Source of the DNA: an uncultured Bacteroidales bacterium
GTDB taxonomy: Bacteria; Bacteroidota; Bacteroidia; Bacteroidales; Bacteroidaceae
Length of the DNA: 64,000 nt
Direction of reading: 5' to 3'
Assembly: GCA_902801325.1 (NCBI GenBank)
Contig: CADCHQ010000001.1
Location: forward strand, 62,001-126,000
Below, piece after piece: positions 49,916 to 59,254 of this stretch (positions within the stretch are counted from its first letter, which is position 1; the number at the start of each line of letters is the position of its first letter). The notes beneath the pieces are model-generated. The model saw only the letters and a program-made list of their open reading frames with translations. It was not told where the DNA came from and searched no databases. The position numbers and the translations under genes are program-made.

Positions 49916-52252
49916 TTATTCGACGGCTTTAACGGTTAAGTGCTGGTCAGCAATGGAAAGGCGGAAGTCACCTGGTTCCAATACCCAGTGGTCGTTCAAG
50001 TCAACAAACGAAAGGTCGTTGGCAAGAAGTTGTAAATTGATAGTACGTGTCTCGCCTGGTTGTAATTCCACCTTCTCGAAGGCACGCAAACGGCGAATGT
50101 CGGGAGTGAGACTAGCTACAAGGTCACTGCTAAAGAGAAGTACACTCTCCTTTGTCATTCGTTGACCTGTGTTCGTCACATCCACACTGACAGTAAGCAC
50201 ATCTCCCTTGCGGAAGGTGGACTTATCGACACGCATATTGCTGTATTTCACTGTGGTATAGTGCAAACCATAGCCAAAGGGCCACTGTACGTCCATGACA
50301 GCATCATAATTGTAGTTTCCACCCATCTGACCCATGTTCTCACAAGGCTTGTAGTCGTAGGTGACAAGGGCTCCAGTGTACTTGGGATAGGTGTAAGGCA
50401 TACGACCTGTGAAATCAGCATCGCCTGCCAACAAGCGTGCAAGTGCCTTTCCACCATAGTTGCTGGGCAGGAAAGTGTGAACTACCGCTTGACACAGGGG
50501 TTCGATATCTCGGATGATGCGCGGACGTCCTTCTGTCAGTACAAGGACAATGGGCCGGCCAGCCTTAGCCAACTGACGAACCATCTCCTTTTGATTGTCA
50601 CTCAGGTTCAGGTCATTGATATTACCTGGTGTTTCACAATACGAGTTTTCACCCACACAGGCAATGACGACATCGGCCTTTTGTGCTGCATCTGCCAGTT
50701 GATCCCAATCCGATGCCTGATGATCTTGATTGAAATCTCTTCTATCCCAACGAACACCTTGCAAATACTGTACATTCTCTGTGCCGAATCGTTCCTTCAA
50801 TGCTTGTTGGAAGGTAAGATAAATTCCCATCTGTGGTGCAAGTTCGTTGGTACGGTCTCCCTGCCACGTATAACTCCATCCACCATTCATACCACGCAAG
50901 TTGTCGGCATTAGGTCCACACACCAATATCTTCACGCCCTCTTTCAAAGGCAACAATTTTCCATTCTCCCCTCCCAATTCTTCATTCTTCAACAGCACCA
51001 AGCACTCCTCTGCCATCTGTTCGGCTTCGTTGGCAAAGCCTTCGCTGGCAAAGTCGGGGAATTCCTTTGCCAGTTTCTTTTCGTCCTTGTCCCACGTCTT
51101 CTTATCCATAAGACCAAGGCGAATCTTCAATCGAAGGATTCGACGCACGGCATCGTCGATACGTGTCATCGACACTCGACCTTCGTTCACCAATTCCTTC
51201 AACAAGTCGCAGAACTCTACCTCATAAGGCACCATCGACATGTCGATACCTGCATTGATGGCTAATTCTATGGCATCTTTCTTCGTTGCAGCAATGTGGT
51301 CACGAGTACAGATGTTGTTGATGTCTGCCCAGTCCGTCACTATCATGCCATCCCACTGCAACTCCTCCTTCAACCACGTTGTCAGATACTTCGAATTGGC
51401 ATGGAAGGGCACACCGTTGTTCACGCCAGAGTTCACCATCAGTGAGAGGGCTCCTGCCAGGATGGCACAGCGGAAGGGTTGGAAGAACTTCTCGCGCATA
51501 TCGCGTTCGGTGACACTACTGGGCGTACGGTCCTTGCCACTGACAGGCACACCATAGGCCATATAATGCTTCAGACATGCGGCAACATTCTTTGGACCAA
51601 TGTGGTTTGGGTCGTTACCCTGATATCCGAGCACAGCCTGACGAGCCATTTCACAACTGAGATACACATCCTCGCCATAACTTTCCCACATACGACTCCA
51701 CAGGGGTTGGCGACCAAGGTCCATCACAGGCGAATACACCCAAGGAATGAGACCTGCCCTACTTTCATACGCAGCAATCTCACTGACACGATGAGGGATA
51801 GCCCTATTGAAGGAAGCCGCCTGGCCTATCTCTTGTGGAAAAAGTGTTGCACCCCAAGTGTACGAAGCACCATGAATCTGGTCGACACCATAGATTTGCG
51901 GCACACCAGAACACGTTTCCATGGAGATTTGGTTCAATCGCCTGATGAGTGCACTCCACACCTCCGGCTTCTGTGCCACACCCTTAGGCACGTTCAGGAT
52001 GCTTCCCACGTGATACTGGTTGAACACCTTCTGCAGAGCATCCTCGTTCAGACGGAATTCCTGGCTTCTGGTGTCAGTAATGACGTCGATTGTAAGTTCG
52101 CACATCTGCCCTATCTTCTCATCGAGCGAGAGACGCGACAGTGTTTGTTCCACCTGTTTCTCTACTTTCTCATCACGAGGAATGGCAGGTTGCTGGGCAT
52201 TGGCAACAAGCAGACTAGTTGCTAAAAGACTGGTCATAAGTGTCTTCTTCAT
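49916..52252 (-). CDS. GH3 beta-glycosidase (beta-glucosidase or beta-mannosidase type)
   Basis: The 778-residue secreted protein has a signal peptide (KKTLMTSLLATSLLVANA) and the three-domain GH3 layout. The N-terminal barrel includes DQIHGASYTWGATLFPQ, KHYMAYG and MIVTDWADIN (nucleophile Asp). An alpha/beta sandwich (KILVCGPNADN, ADVVIACVGENSYCETPG) and a C-terminal fibronectin-like domain follow. Residues resemble beta-glucosidase BglX-like enzymes. It would remove terminal beta-linked glucose or mannose from (galacto)glucomannan. It is 1 bp after the GH5 gene and 15 bp before the GH59-GH26 gene. Confidence 0.94.
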   Translation of the reverse strand: MKKTLMTSLLATSLLVANAQQPAIPRDEKVEKQVEQTLSRLSLDEKIGQMCELTIDVITDTRSQEFRLNEDALQKVFNQYHVGSILNVPKGVAQKPEVWSALIRRLNQISMETCSGVPQIYGVDQIHGASYTWGATLFPQEIGQAASFNRAIPHRVSEIAAYESRAGLIPWVYSPVMDLGRQPLWSRMWESYGEDVYLSCEMARQAVLGYQGNDPNHIGPKNVAACLKHYMAYGVPVSGKDRTPSSVTERDMREKFFQPFRCAILAGALSLMVNSGVNNGVPFHANSKYLTTWLKEELQWDGMIVTDWADINNICTRDHIAATKKDAIELAINAGIDMSMVPYEVEFCDLLKELVNEGRVSMTRIDDAVRRILRLKIRLGLMDKKTWDKDEKKLAKEFPDFASEGFANEAEQMAEECLVLLKNEELGGENGKLLPLKEGVKILVCGPNADNLRGMNGGWSYTWQGDRTNELAPQMGIYLTFQQALKERFGTENVQYLQGVRWDRRDFNQDHQASDWDQLADAAQKADVVIACVGENSYCETPGNINDLNLSDNQKEMVRQLAKAGRPIVLVLTEGRPRIIRDIEPLCQAVVHTFLPSNYGGKALARLLAGDADFTGRMPYTYPKYTGALVTYDYKPCENMGQMGGNYNYDAVMDVQWPFGYGLHYTTVKYSNMRVDKSTFRKGDVLTVSVDVTNTGQRMTKESVLLFSSDLVASLTPDIRRLRAFEKVELQPGETRTINLQLLANDLSFVDLNDHWVLEPGDFRLSIADQHLTVKAVE

Positions 52253-52253
52253 A

Positions 52254-53621
52254 TCATTTACTATATTTCTTGCCGTTCTTCACATAGATGCCATGACGAT
52301 TTCCGGATGACGGACGACCCAGAAGATCATAAATCCTCGCATCCTGCGACTTAGGTGCATAGGGAATTTCTATCCTGTCCACATATCCACCTTCACCATA
52401 GAAACCCTCCACCATCGCATCGACGAGGTCTTGCTCGTTGAACTCAGGCACAGTACGATGTTCACCATCGGAAAGTCCCATCCAGTGGAACAGTCCTATG
52501 CCGTTGGCCTGACACTTCTGGGCAAAAAACTTGACGAATTCGACATGATTGTCGCGATTATCTCCTCCACCACTGATGCCCCATTCACCGAAAAGCACAG
52601 GAGCACCCTTCTTCACCAGATAAGACTTCAATTGGGAGATTACTCTGTTAAGACCCGTCTTTGCCGATGTCAGGTTCGAGATATCGGGATAACAGTGAAC
52701 CTCAAAGATGATATGTCCGTCCTCGACGTCAGTGGGTAGTTGCATTTCCTTCAGAGGGTCTTGCAGATGACTGCTCCATGTTCCAAATCCGTCGCATGCC
52801 CCATAGGTACAAACCACAAGATTCCTTTGCAGATTGTTGCCTCCTGTGGCTCGAACGGCATTGACGAAACTTTGGGCATAGTTGTTGATGGCTTTGTACG
52901 AAGCCTTGGCTTTCGCGTCGTCGTATCCTTGCTTACTTCCAAACTGGGCATAGCACCACGAGTGATCGGCATCGAGCATTTCGTTATAGCCCTCAAAGAG
53001 CAAGTGTTCGTCATAGTCGCGAAACTCCTCCGCTATCTGTGTCCATATTGCTTCGAAACGCTCGTGTTGTTGGGCATAGACATCCTCATCGGCCAAAAGC
53101 CACGCTGTGTTGGAGGCACCAGTGTCGTGGTGTACGTTCAGAATACAGTACATACCCTGCTTGACGATGTAATCCACCACCTGATGTACACGCCTCATCC
53201 AAGCCTTTTGTATCTTTGTTCCTATGTCGTCGTTCGAAGGCAACCAGGGTGTGTAGGTCCATGTTCCGTTGTCGTCGTAACCTCGCACTGAACTAAATGT
53301 GGCCTCCATGTGAGGATACCATGTTACTGGTACGCGTATGGCATTGAACCCTGCATCCTTAAAGAGTTTGAAGAGTTTGGCTTGCGTCACTTTCTGTCCC
53401 CATGCCGTTTCATAGGTGGTGGGGGTTCGACTCTTGTTGGCCTCTATCCACATCCATAGTGTATCGCCTGAATTACTGTCCAGAGTATTGCCCAGATTCC
53501 ATCCCAGACGCATGTGTTCCACAGCCTCGAAAGCCGATTCGAAAGACTTTGTTTCTTGTGCCGACAATCCGCTAACGAGGAACGCTAAAAGCAGGATGGA
53601 TGTAAATCTTCTGATACGCAT
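52254..53621 (-). CDS. GH5 endo-glycanase with C-terminal anchoring tail
   Basis: The 455-residue secreted protein has a signal peptide (to about 22), then a GH5 catalytic domain (about 35-410): MRLGWNLGNTLDS, FNAIRVPVTW, CILNVHHD, LLFEGYNEML (acid/base Glu) and VLFGEWG (nucleophile Glu). The NLGNTLD start is typical of GH5 glucanase-type subfamilies such as GH5_4, so glucomannan, xyloglucan or glucan are all possible. The tail IYDLLGR...GIYVKNGKKYSK matches others in the cluster. It is 20 bp after the GH26-CE7 gene. Confidence 0.92.
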   Translation of the reverse strand: MRIRRFTSILLLAFLVSGLSAQETKSFESAFEAVEHMRLGWNLGNTLDSNSGDTLWMWIEANKSRTPTTYETAWGQKVTQAKLFKLFKDAGFNAIRVPVTWYPHMEATFSSVRGYDDNGTWTYTPWLPSNDDIGTKIQKAWMRRVHQVVDYIVKQGMYCILNVHHDTGASNTAWLLADEDVYAQQHERFEAIWTQIAEEFRDYDEHLLFEGYNEMLDADHSWCYAQFGSKQGYDDAKAKASYKAINNYAQSFVNAVRATGGNNLQRNLVVCTYGACDGFGTWSSHLQDPLKEMQLPTDVEDGHIIFEVHCYPDISNLTSAKTGLNRVISQLKSYLVKKGAPVLFGEWGISGGGDNRDNHVEFVKFFAQKCQANGIGLFHWMGLSDGEHRTVPEFNEQDLVDAMVEGFYGEGGYVDRIEIPYAPKSQDARIYDLLGRPSSGNRHGIYVKNGKKYSK

Positions 53622-53641
53622 AATATGATGATGTCAAGGTC

Positions 53642-55951
53642 TTATTTTAGATAGTTATTGATGAAAGCCTCCCGTGGATGCAAGTATTTCTCTTCCCATT
53701 GCGGACGCAAGGCTCCAGATGGCCAGGAGTGCGTGCGATAAGGCACACAGTTGACGGTCTTCTTGCCTGGTGCACCATTGAGCGAAGCCCAAACGGCAGA
53801 AGGCGGACAGGTGGTGTCGATGAGTCCTATTTCGCAATATATCTCGGCCTTCGAATGACGAATGAGTTGTGCCCCGTCGAAGTATGGTAGTGTAGCATCG
53901 AGTTGTGCAGAAGTCAGGTTTTGGTGATTCTCGATGGGTTGTGGCCAACCACTGCGTCTTCCGGCACGTGCTCCACCCAAGTCTTGCATGGCAGGAACAT
54001 TGAGTACGATGGCAGATACGCGTGAATCCAGTCCTGCTGCAGCAACGGCCTGTCCTCCACCCTGACTTTCACCGACGACGAGTATGCGTTTGCCATCCCA
54101 CTCGGGCTGTTGTGTCATGTACTCGATGGCACGCAAAAGTCGCAGGTACATACCTTTGAAATAGTAGGTCTCCCGATCGGCCGCATTGTGTTCAAAATAG
54201 TTGCGAAGCATACCGTCTTCCAGCATGCGATAGTAGTCGTCGGTCTGTCCGTTGAGCATCCCGTGTGCATTGATGTCAAGACTAAGTGCACCATTGCCAA
54301 GGGCAGCATTTCTCACGCATTCGCCTACCTGACAGCGACACCAGTCTCCACTGACACCTGCCGCACGACAGAGGATGATGATGGGCAGTGACTTCTTCTT
54401 GGCTTTCACGGGCTTGGCCATATAGGCTCGCACTGGCGCAGGACCAAGACAGTTGATCTCCACATCCTGACAAGTGTACTTGCCCTGATACTGTCCGGGC
54501 ACTTCCAACGCCGTCGTCCTGACCTGCATGGGCAAGGCCTTGAGTTGTTTCTTCTGGTTTTCCCAATACGGCATCAGGTCTGCAGGTTCGGAATATCCTG
54601 TCCGGAAGCCCTGAGGGCTTACGACATAACCTATAGACTCGATGCGTCTCGAACCCTTGCTCGACAACGATAGAACAACGGCACAAGTGCTATCGAGCGC
54701 TTGTTCGAAAACGGTGAAGTCTTGGGTCGATGGCAGCAGGCTAAATTCCTTCTCCACCTTATTATTGTATGAGATACGAACCGTGAGCGAATCATAAGGC
54801 ACAACACTGGCATGACACGATACCACAGCTCGCTCTCCCTTCTCGTAGACTCCACTTTCCTTGTTAATGTTGAGTCTGAACTGAACTGCCCTGTTGACCT
54901 CGTCCCGCGTCAGGATGAGTCTTTCGGAAAGGAACTTCCGCCAGAAGTCATCGTTGTTCTGTTGACTGAAGACGAAGGGGGTGGTCCATGGTGCAACGAA
55001 AAGCCAACGGGCATCTTCGCTTTGCATAGCCTCGGCACTGGGCACACAGTCACACTCAGCCAGAGCCAGCATCTTCGTGGGATACTTCTTGCGCAGGAGG
55101 TCGAACTGTTCCTTGAACGCCCCATGCTGTGAGGTTACATGATATTGGTCGCGAGCCACTATGTCGACATACTCGTCACCAGGATACCAATCGTCATCGT
55201 CCAGTTCCGAAGTCCAGATGTAGATAAGATTGTGCACGCCACGTTCCATGAGATAGCGCTGGGCATAGAGGTAGAGTGCCTTGAAAGCCTCAGCCCCATC
55301 GTTGCCCCACCAGAACCAAGCCTTGCCACCACGATTGCTATTGCCTGCCGCCTCGTGGAAGGGACGCCACAAGATGGCGATTCCTTGTTGCTGATAGTGC
55401 AGAAAATATTTGACGATGGTGTCCAGGTTTTCGTTGATGATACGGTTTTCAGGCGTACCTGCCTGCACTGCTCGACGGGGTGAGAAGAGTGTACCTCGAC
55501 GACCCTGAGCACCCGTAGGAGAATAGAAGGCAAAGCCCTCCTTCGGTGATAGGTCTGTGCTGATGGGAACACTCCAATGCCAGATGAAACCCACGATACC
55601 ACCTGCGTCGTTCCAATCCTTTGCCGTAGGTCCCATATAATTGAGGTTGCGCTGGCGGAAGTGCTGGAAATCGAATATGTTGATGGCGGGATATTTACCC
55701 GTTCGTTCACGTATGCCGTCGGCGTCTGTCGTGTTATAGTCCCACCGAGCCTGACATCCCGAAAGCACCTGCTTACCCCACACTTCCTCACGGAGATAGC
55801 GATAGAGTTGTCGCGTTGCTCCAGTCGCCTCTTTGTCGATGAGTTGAGGCTGTATCTGCTCCTGTGCAGAAGAAGGCGTTTGCTGTGCCCACGCCGTGAT
55901 GGCAAAGACACTGGACACCAGAATAACTATGAATCGGATTCGTTTCATCAT
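53642..55951 (-). CDS. GH26 mannanase fused to CE7 acetyl esterase
   Basis: The 769-residue secreted protein has a signal peptide (to about 22). A GH26 module (about 35-345) has GFIWHWSVP, LWRPFHEAAGN (acid/base Glu), KAWFWWGNDG and LALAECDCV (nucleophile Glu). After a beta-rich linker, a CE7 (acetyl xylan esterase/cephalosporin-C deacetylase) module (about 450-769) shows VVGESQGGGQA (Ser nucleophile), GLIDTTCPPS (Asp) and RTHSWP (His). It couples mannan cleavage to deacetylation. The C-terminus lacks the YDLSGR tail. Confidence 0.93.
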   Translation of the reverse strand: MMKRIRFIVILVSSVFAITAWAQQTPSSAQEQIQPQLIDKEATGATRQLYRYLREEVWGKQVLSGCQARWDYNTTDADGIRERTGKYPAINIFDFQHFRQRNLNYMGPTAKDWNDAGGIVGFIWHWSVPISTDLSPKEGFAFYSPTGAQGRRGTLFSPRRAVQAGTPENRIINENLDTIVKYFLHYQQQGIAILWRPFHEAAGNSNRGGKAWFWWGNDGAEAFKALYLYAQRYLMERGVHNLIYIWTSELDDDDWYPGDEYVDIVARDQYHVTSQHGAFKEQFDLLRKKYPTKMLALAECDCVPSAEAMQSEDARWLFVAPWTTPFVFSQQNNDDFWRKFLSERLILTRDEVNRAVQFRLNINKESGVYEKGERAVVSCHASVVPYDSLTVRISYNNKVEKEFSLLPSTQDFTVFEQALDSTCAVVLSLSSKGSRRIESIGYVVSPQGFRTGYSEPADLMPYWENQKKQLKALPMQVRTTALEVPGQYQGKYTCQDVEINCLGPAPVRAYMAKPVKAKKKSLPIIILCRAAGVSGDWCRCQVGECVRNAALGNGALSLDINAHGMLNGQTDDYYRMLEDGMLRNYFEHNAADRETYYFKGMYLRLLRAIEYMTQQPEWDGKRILVVGESQGGGQAVAAAGLDSRVSAIVLNVPAMQDLGGARAGRRSGWPQPIENHQNLTSAQLDATLPYFDGAQLIRHSKAEIYCEIGLIDTTCPPSAVWASLNGAPGKKTVNCVPYRTHSWPSGALRPQWEEKYLHPREAFINNYLK

Positions 55952-55962
55952 ACCTTATTTCT

Positions 55963-56100
55963 GTAGAAGTCATAGCCGGCAGCTAACGTGCTTACCTTTA
56001 ACTAACCATATTCTAATTTATAAAGCCACTGGCTAACTTACCAACTCTAATTATTAACTACAAGAAAACATTTCGTCGCCACCAGCTATGACTTTCTACA
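55963..56100. repeat. 138-bp element with 15/16-bp terminal inverted repeats
   Basis: TGTAGAAGTCATAGC (55963-55977) and GCTATGACTTTCTACA (56085-56100) are inverse copies except for one inserted base. The interior is AT-rich with CTAAC words and no reading frame. It fills most of the 166-bp gap between the GH27 and GH26-CE7 genes in an otherwise tightly packed run. It may be a MITE-like insertion or a long regulatory hairpin. Confidence 0.55.
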
Positions 56101-56117
56101 TATACGTTAGTTGTTAG

Positions 56118-57341
56118 TTATGGTTGCGCTATCAGACGGTAGGATACAACATCGCGAGCAGGCACAGTCAGCTTTCGCCAAGTCTTGTCCTTGGTGGTGG
56201 TTTTCCCCTCGTCTTTATGGCTCCAGAGGTTCCTCACCTTATACACCTTAGTGTCGAAGTTCGTGCTCTGTTTGCTCACTTCGGTATCGGTCAGGTTGAA
56301 GTGTTGCCAGTTCAGTTCGTAGTTGATGGGTTCCTTGGTGGCATTCAGGATGGTCATTGCCCAATCGCCGTTGCGGAGGGGCTTGAACCAGAATTCCAAA
56401 CCCTGATCGTTGTTATAATGAAGACCCTGCACGCCCATCTCGTCTTGGTCGATGTCAATCATCTCGCGATTCATGATGATGTCCTTCGTTGCCTGACTCA
56501 TGTTCCGAATGTCGTTGCCGAGGATGAGTGGCGATGCCATCATGCACCACATAGTGAAATGAGCGCGGTCCTCGTTCACCGTCATACCGTTTCCTACCTC
56601 CAGCATATCGGGATCGTTCCAATGTCCTGGACCTGCATAGGTGCGGAGGTTTTCGTTCAAACGTATGCACTGCATCACTCCAATATCCGTAAAGCCTGGA
56701 TGCACACGTGTGGAGTCGAAATTGCACCAGATGTCAGGTCCTATTCGCCAGCTATGCCCGATATCGCGTGCCCATCGCCAAGGCTTGTTTCCGCCCCACT
56801 CGCACATGCTTAGGAAGATGGGCCTTCCAGCGGCCCGCAGGGCTTCGCTCATCAGTCGATAAGCACCTACCGCATTGACGTCCTGCGTATTGCACCAGTC
56901 CTCTTTCAGATAGTCGACACCCCATCGTGCATATTGCAGGGCGTCCTGGTACTCATGTCCCAGACTACCGGGCATCCCTGCACACGTGGCTGTTCCACAA
57001 TCGCTGTAGATGCCCAGTTTCAGTCCCTTGGAATGTACATAGTCGGCCAATGCTTTCATTCCTGCGGGAAATTTCTTTGCATCGGGCTGAATGAACCCGT
57101 CGGCATCGCGTTTACCATGCCAGCAGTCGTCAATGTTGATGTACTGATATCCCACCTCGCTCAAGCCAGATTCCACCATAGCATCGGCCATTGTGCGGAT
57201 GACTTCCTCGTTGATGTTGCCAGCAAACTTGTTCCAAGTGCTCCAACCCATTTGTGGGCGATCACCTATCTTTTCCCATTTTTGCGCCCGGAGAGGCAGA
57301 AATGCCATCAGGCAGACAACGATGATTGTGAGTTTCTTCAT
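56118..57341 (-). CDS. GH27 alpha-galactosidase
   Basis: From the ATG at 57341 (KKLTIIVVCLMAFLPLRA signal) the protein has 407 residues. GH27 motifs are PQMGWSTWNKFAGN, YQYINIDDCWHGKRD, LKLGIYSDCGTATC, DYLKEDWCNT (nucleophile Asp), GHWNDPDMLEVGNG (acid/base Asp) and TMWCMMASPLILGNDIR. It cleaves alpha-galactosyl side chains and complements the GH36. The in-frame extension to 57512 overlaps the next esterase gene and is rejected. It is 22 bp after the CE1-like gene. Confidence 0.95.
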   Translation of the reverse strand: MKKLTIIVVCLMAFLPLRAQKWEKIGDRPQMGWSTWNKFAGNINEEVIRTMADAMVESGLSEVGYQYINIDDCWHGKRDADGFIQPDAKKFPAGMKALADYVHSKGLKLGIYSDCGTATCAGMPGSLGHEYQDALQYARWGVDYLKEDWCNTQDVNAVGAYRLMSEALRAAGRPIFLSMCEWGGNKPWRWARDIGHSWRIGPDIWCNFDSTRVHPGFTDIGVMQCIRLNENLRTYAGPGHWNDPDMLEVGNGMTVNEDRAHFTMWCMMASPLILGNDIRNMSQATKDIIMNREMIDIDQDEMGVQGLHYNNDQGLEFWFKPLRNGDWAMTILNATKEPINYELNWQHFNLTDTEVSKQSTNFDTKVYKVRNLWSHKDEGKTTTKDKTWRKLTVPARDVVSYRLIAQP

Positions 57342-57363
57342 AGTTTTCGTTCTTTTCAGGAGA

Positions 57364-58440
57364 TTATTTGAACAAGCGAGGAGCAAAGTCGCGCAAGTCG
57401 TAATGCCAAACATGCCAGCTGTGACCGCCTGGAGTGTCATTATACTCGTATTTAATACCCACTTCATCGAAGCACTTGAGTGTTTGCTGACAGCTTTCGT
57501 ATGCCATATCACTCTTTCCGCCCATAGTGAAGCGCAGCAAATTGACCGTCTTTTTCAGTGTAGGAGCAATCTTGCGCAATTGCTCGGTCTTGGCCTTCCT
57601 ATCGGCTTCATTGCTGCGGAACCATCCGGAGCTCATCACATTGATGTAGCCGAAGAGTTCGGGATGAGCCATGAAGCAGTTGAGCGTTTCCAGACCGCCC
57701 ATTGACAACCCAGCAAGGGCTGTGTTCTTAGGTCCGGTCTTTATACGATACTGATTTTGGATACAGGGCATCACTTCTTTCACCAGTTCGTCAACAAACT
57801 TATTGGTATCCATTCCGCCATGAGGCATCACCACAATCATCGGAGCAATCTTACCCTCAGCATAAAGGTTGTCGAGGATGTTGCCTGCACAACCCACCGA
57901 TGTCCACGATGCATCATTATCGCCACCTCCATGAATGAGGTAGAGCACGGGCAACGGCTCCTGAGCAGCCTTACCTGCTGGCATCCAGATGTGCATGCTA
58001 CGTGTAGTTCCAGTTATCGAAGATTTATATGAGAGTTGCGATATCGGTCCATGAGGCACGTCGCGCGGTGCCCAGAAGATGTCCTCGCCGTTGGTTATAA
58101 GGGCCACGGGAGTTATTTCGGAATAGAGCCGGTAACGGGGGTCAATCACCCTGACGCCGTCCACCACGAAATGGTAGCGATAGGCATCGGTCGAGACATG
58201 GGGTACCACAGCAGTCCAGATACCATTTTCGTCCTTTGTGAACTGAGCCTTAAGTCCAGCGAAGTCGCCGCCAAGGGTCACCGACTCAGCCTTCGGAGCA
58301 TAGATGCGGAATGTAGTGGAACCGTCCGGATTGGTGACGATACTCCGTATGGTGTCACCAGGGGATACATTCCTTCGCCATTGCGCTTGTGCGCCCGTAA
58401 CGGTTGCTGCAATAAAAAGGGTCAAGAGGAGTCGTTTCAT
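57364..58440 (-). CDS. CE1-like esterase with N-terminal CBM48-type domain
   Basis: The 358-residue secreted protein has a signal peptide (to about 19), an E-set/CBM48-like domain (about 25-110: TFRIYAPKAESVTLGGDF) and an esterase-D type alpha/beta hydrolase. The latter has LPVLYLIHGGGDND, ALAGLSMGGLETL (Ser nucleophile) and a C-terminal His in PGGHSWHVW. The architecture matches feruloyl/acetyl esterases of CE1 found in Bacteroidetes polysaccharide loci. In this setting it probably deacetylates mannan or removes another ester. It is 22 bp after the SGNH gene. Confidence 0.9.
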   Translation of the reverse strand: MKRLLLTLFIAATVTGAQAQWRRNVSPGDTIRSIVTNPDGSTTFRIYAPKAESVTLGGDFAGLKAQFTKDENGIWTAVVPHVSTDAYRYHFVVDGVRVIDPRYRLYSEITPVALITNGEDIFWAPRDVPHGPISQLSYKSSITGTTRSMHIWMPAGKAAQEPLPVLYLIHGGGDNDASWTSVGCAGNILDNLYAEGKIAPMIVVMPHGGMDTNKFVDELVKEVMPCIQNQYRIKTGPKNTALAGLSMGGLETLNCFMAHPELFGYINVMSSGWFRSNEADRKAKTEQLRKIAPTLKKTVNLLRFTMGGKSDMAYESCQQTLKCFDEVGIKYEYNDTPGGHSWHVWHYDLRDFAPRLFK

Positions 58441-58462
58441 TGTCTTATTTAGTTTTATAGTT

Positions 58463-59251
58463 TCAGAAGTAATTGTTTCGTATCTCCTTGGCGATGTAGC
58501 GCCCCATCAGTTGTTGGCCTTCTTCGGCAGGATGGAGTCCGTCGCGCAGGTATCTCTGTCCGTGCCCGTTCTCCAGTTTCTCCGTGATGCCACTCTCGCC
58601 GTAACAATCTATCAGTTGCACTGACAAGGAATGACAAATCTCGCGCAGGATTTCTATCTTCTTCAGGTTAAACTGATTGTGACCCACATTAGCTGTTTGT
58701 ATGGGTGTGCAAACGAAGACGCGGCACTTAGGAAAGCGTTCGATAATGGTCTGTATGGCCCATCGTGCACCACCTGCCATCGTGGTCACATCCACCTCGT
58801 CCAGACTCTTTCCCTTCAAAGCCTCCTCTGCCGAACCCAGATTGCTGTCGTTCGTACCCATAGCGAATACGAAGACGTCGGGTTCAGGGAAAAGCCCCTC
58901 TTCCACCTCAGCAATGAACTTCTGGATGTGCACCTTCGATGTGTTGTTGTGACGTTTCTGCAGTTCGGCGGCATCTTGCGTGGGTTGCCACCCTCCGGAT
59001 ATACCTGCAAAGCCCTCACTGCCATAGTCCTGCGTATCGACGTGACAAGCCCATGTGGCCGAACCCACTGCAACGTTGTGATGCGTGGCAAAGCCCAGTT
59101 GCTTGACGACAGTTGCCGACCACTGATTGCCCGAGGTTATGCTGTTGCCGTCACACCCGAAATTCATCTTCGTGAAGTCGGGAAAGAGTTGGGCATTTAC
59201 GCCCAAGGCAAGCAAGACAAACAGGGGTATGAGAAATAGTCGCTTCGTCAT
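58463..59251 (-). CDS. Secreted SGNH-family esterase
   Basis: The 262-residue protein has a signal peptide (KRLFLIPLFVLLALGVNA) and SGNH/GDSL blocks. FGCDGNSITSGNQW is block I with the nucleophile Ser, VFAMGTNDSN is block III, and DGLHPAEEGQQLMG is block V with Asp and His. It is probably an acetyl esterase working on acetylated mannan. The start is 3 bp after the end of the GH26 gene upstream. Confidence 0.9.
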   Translation of the reverse strand: MTKRLFLIPLFVLLALGVNAQLFPDFTKMNFGCDGNSITSGNQWSATVVKQLGFATHHNVAVGSATWACHVDTQDYGSEGFAGISGGWQPTQDAAELQKRHNNTSKVHIQKFIAEVEEGLFPEPDVFVFAMGTNDSNLGSAEEALKGKSLDEVDVTTMAGGARWAIQTIIERFPKCRVFVCTPIQTANVGHNQFNLKKIEILREICHSLSVQLIDCYGESGITEKLENGHGQRYLRDGLHPAEEGQQLMGRYIAKEIRNNYF

Positions 59252-59254
59252 GGT

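Noticed and set aside
50162..51265. Open frame of 367 codons on the plus strand opposite GH3
   Set aside because: Antisense to the GH3 gene, whose catalytic motifs are intact; no family features in the antisense product.
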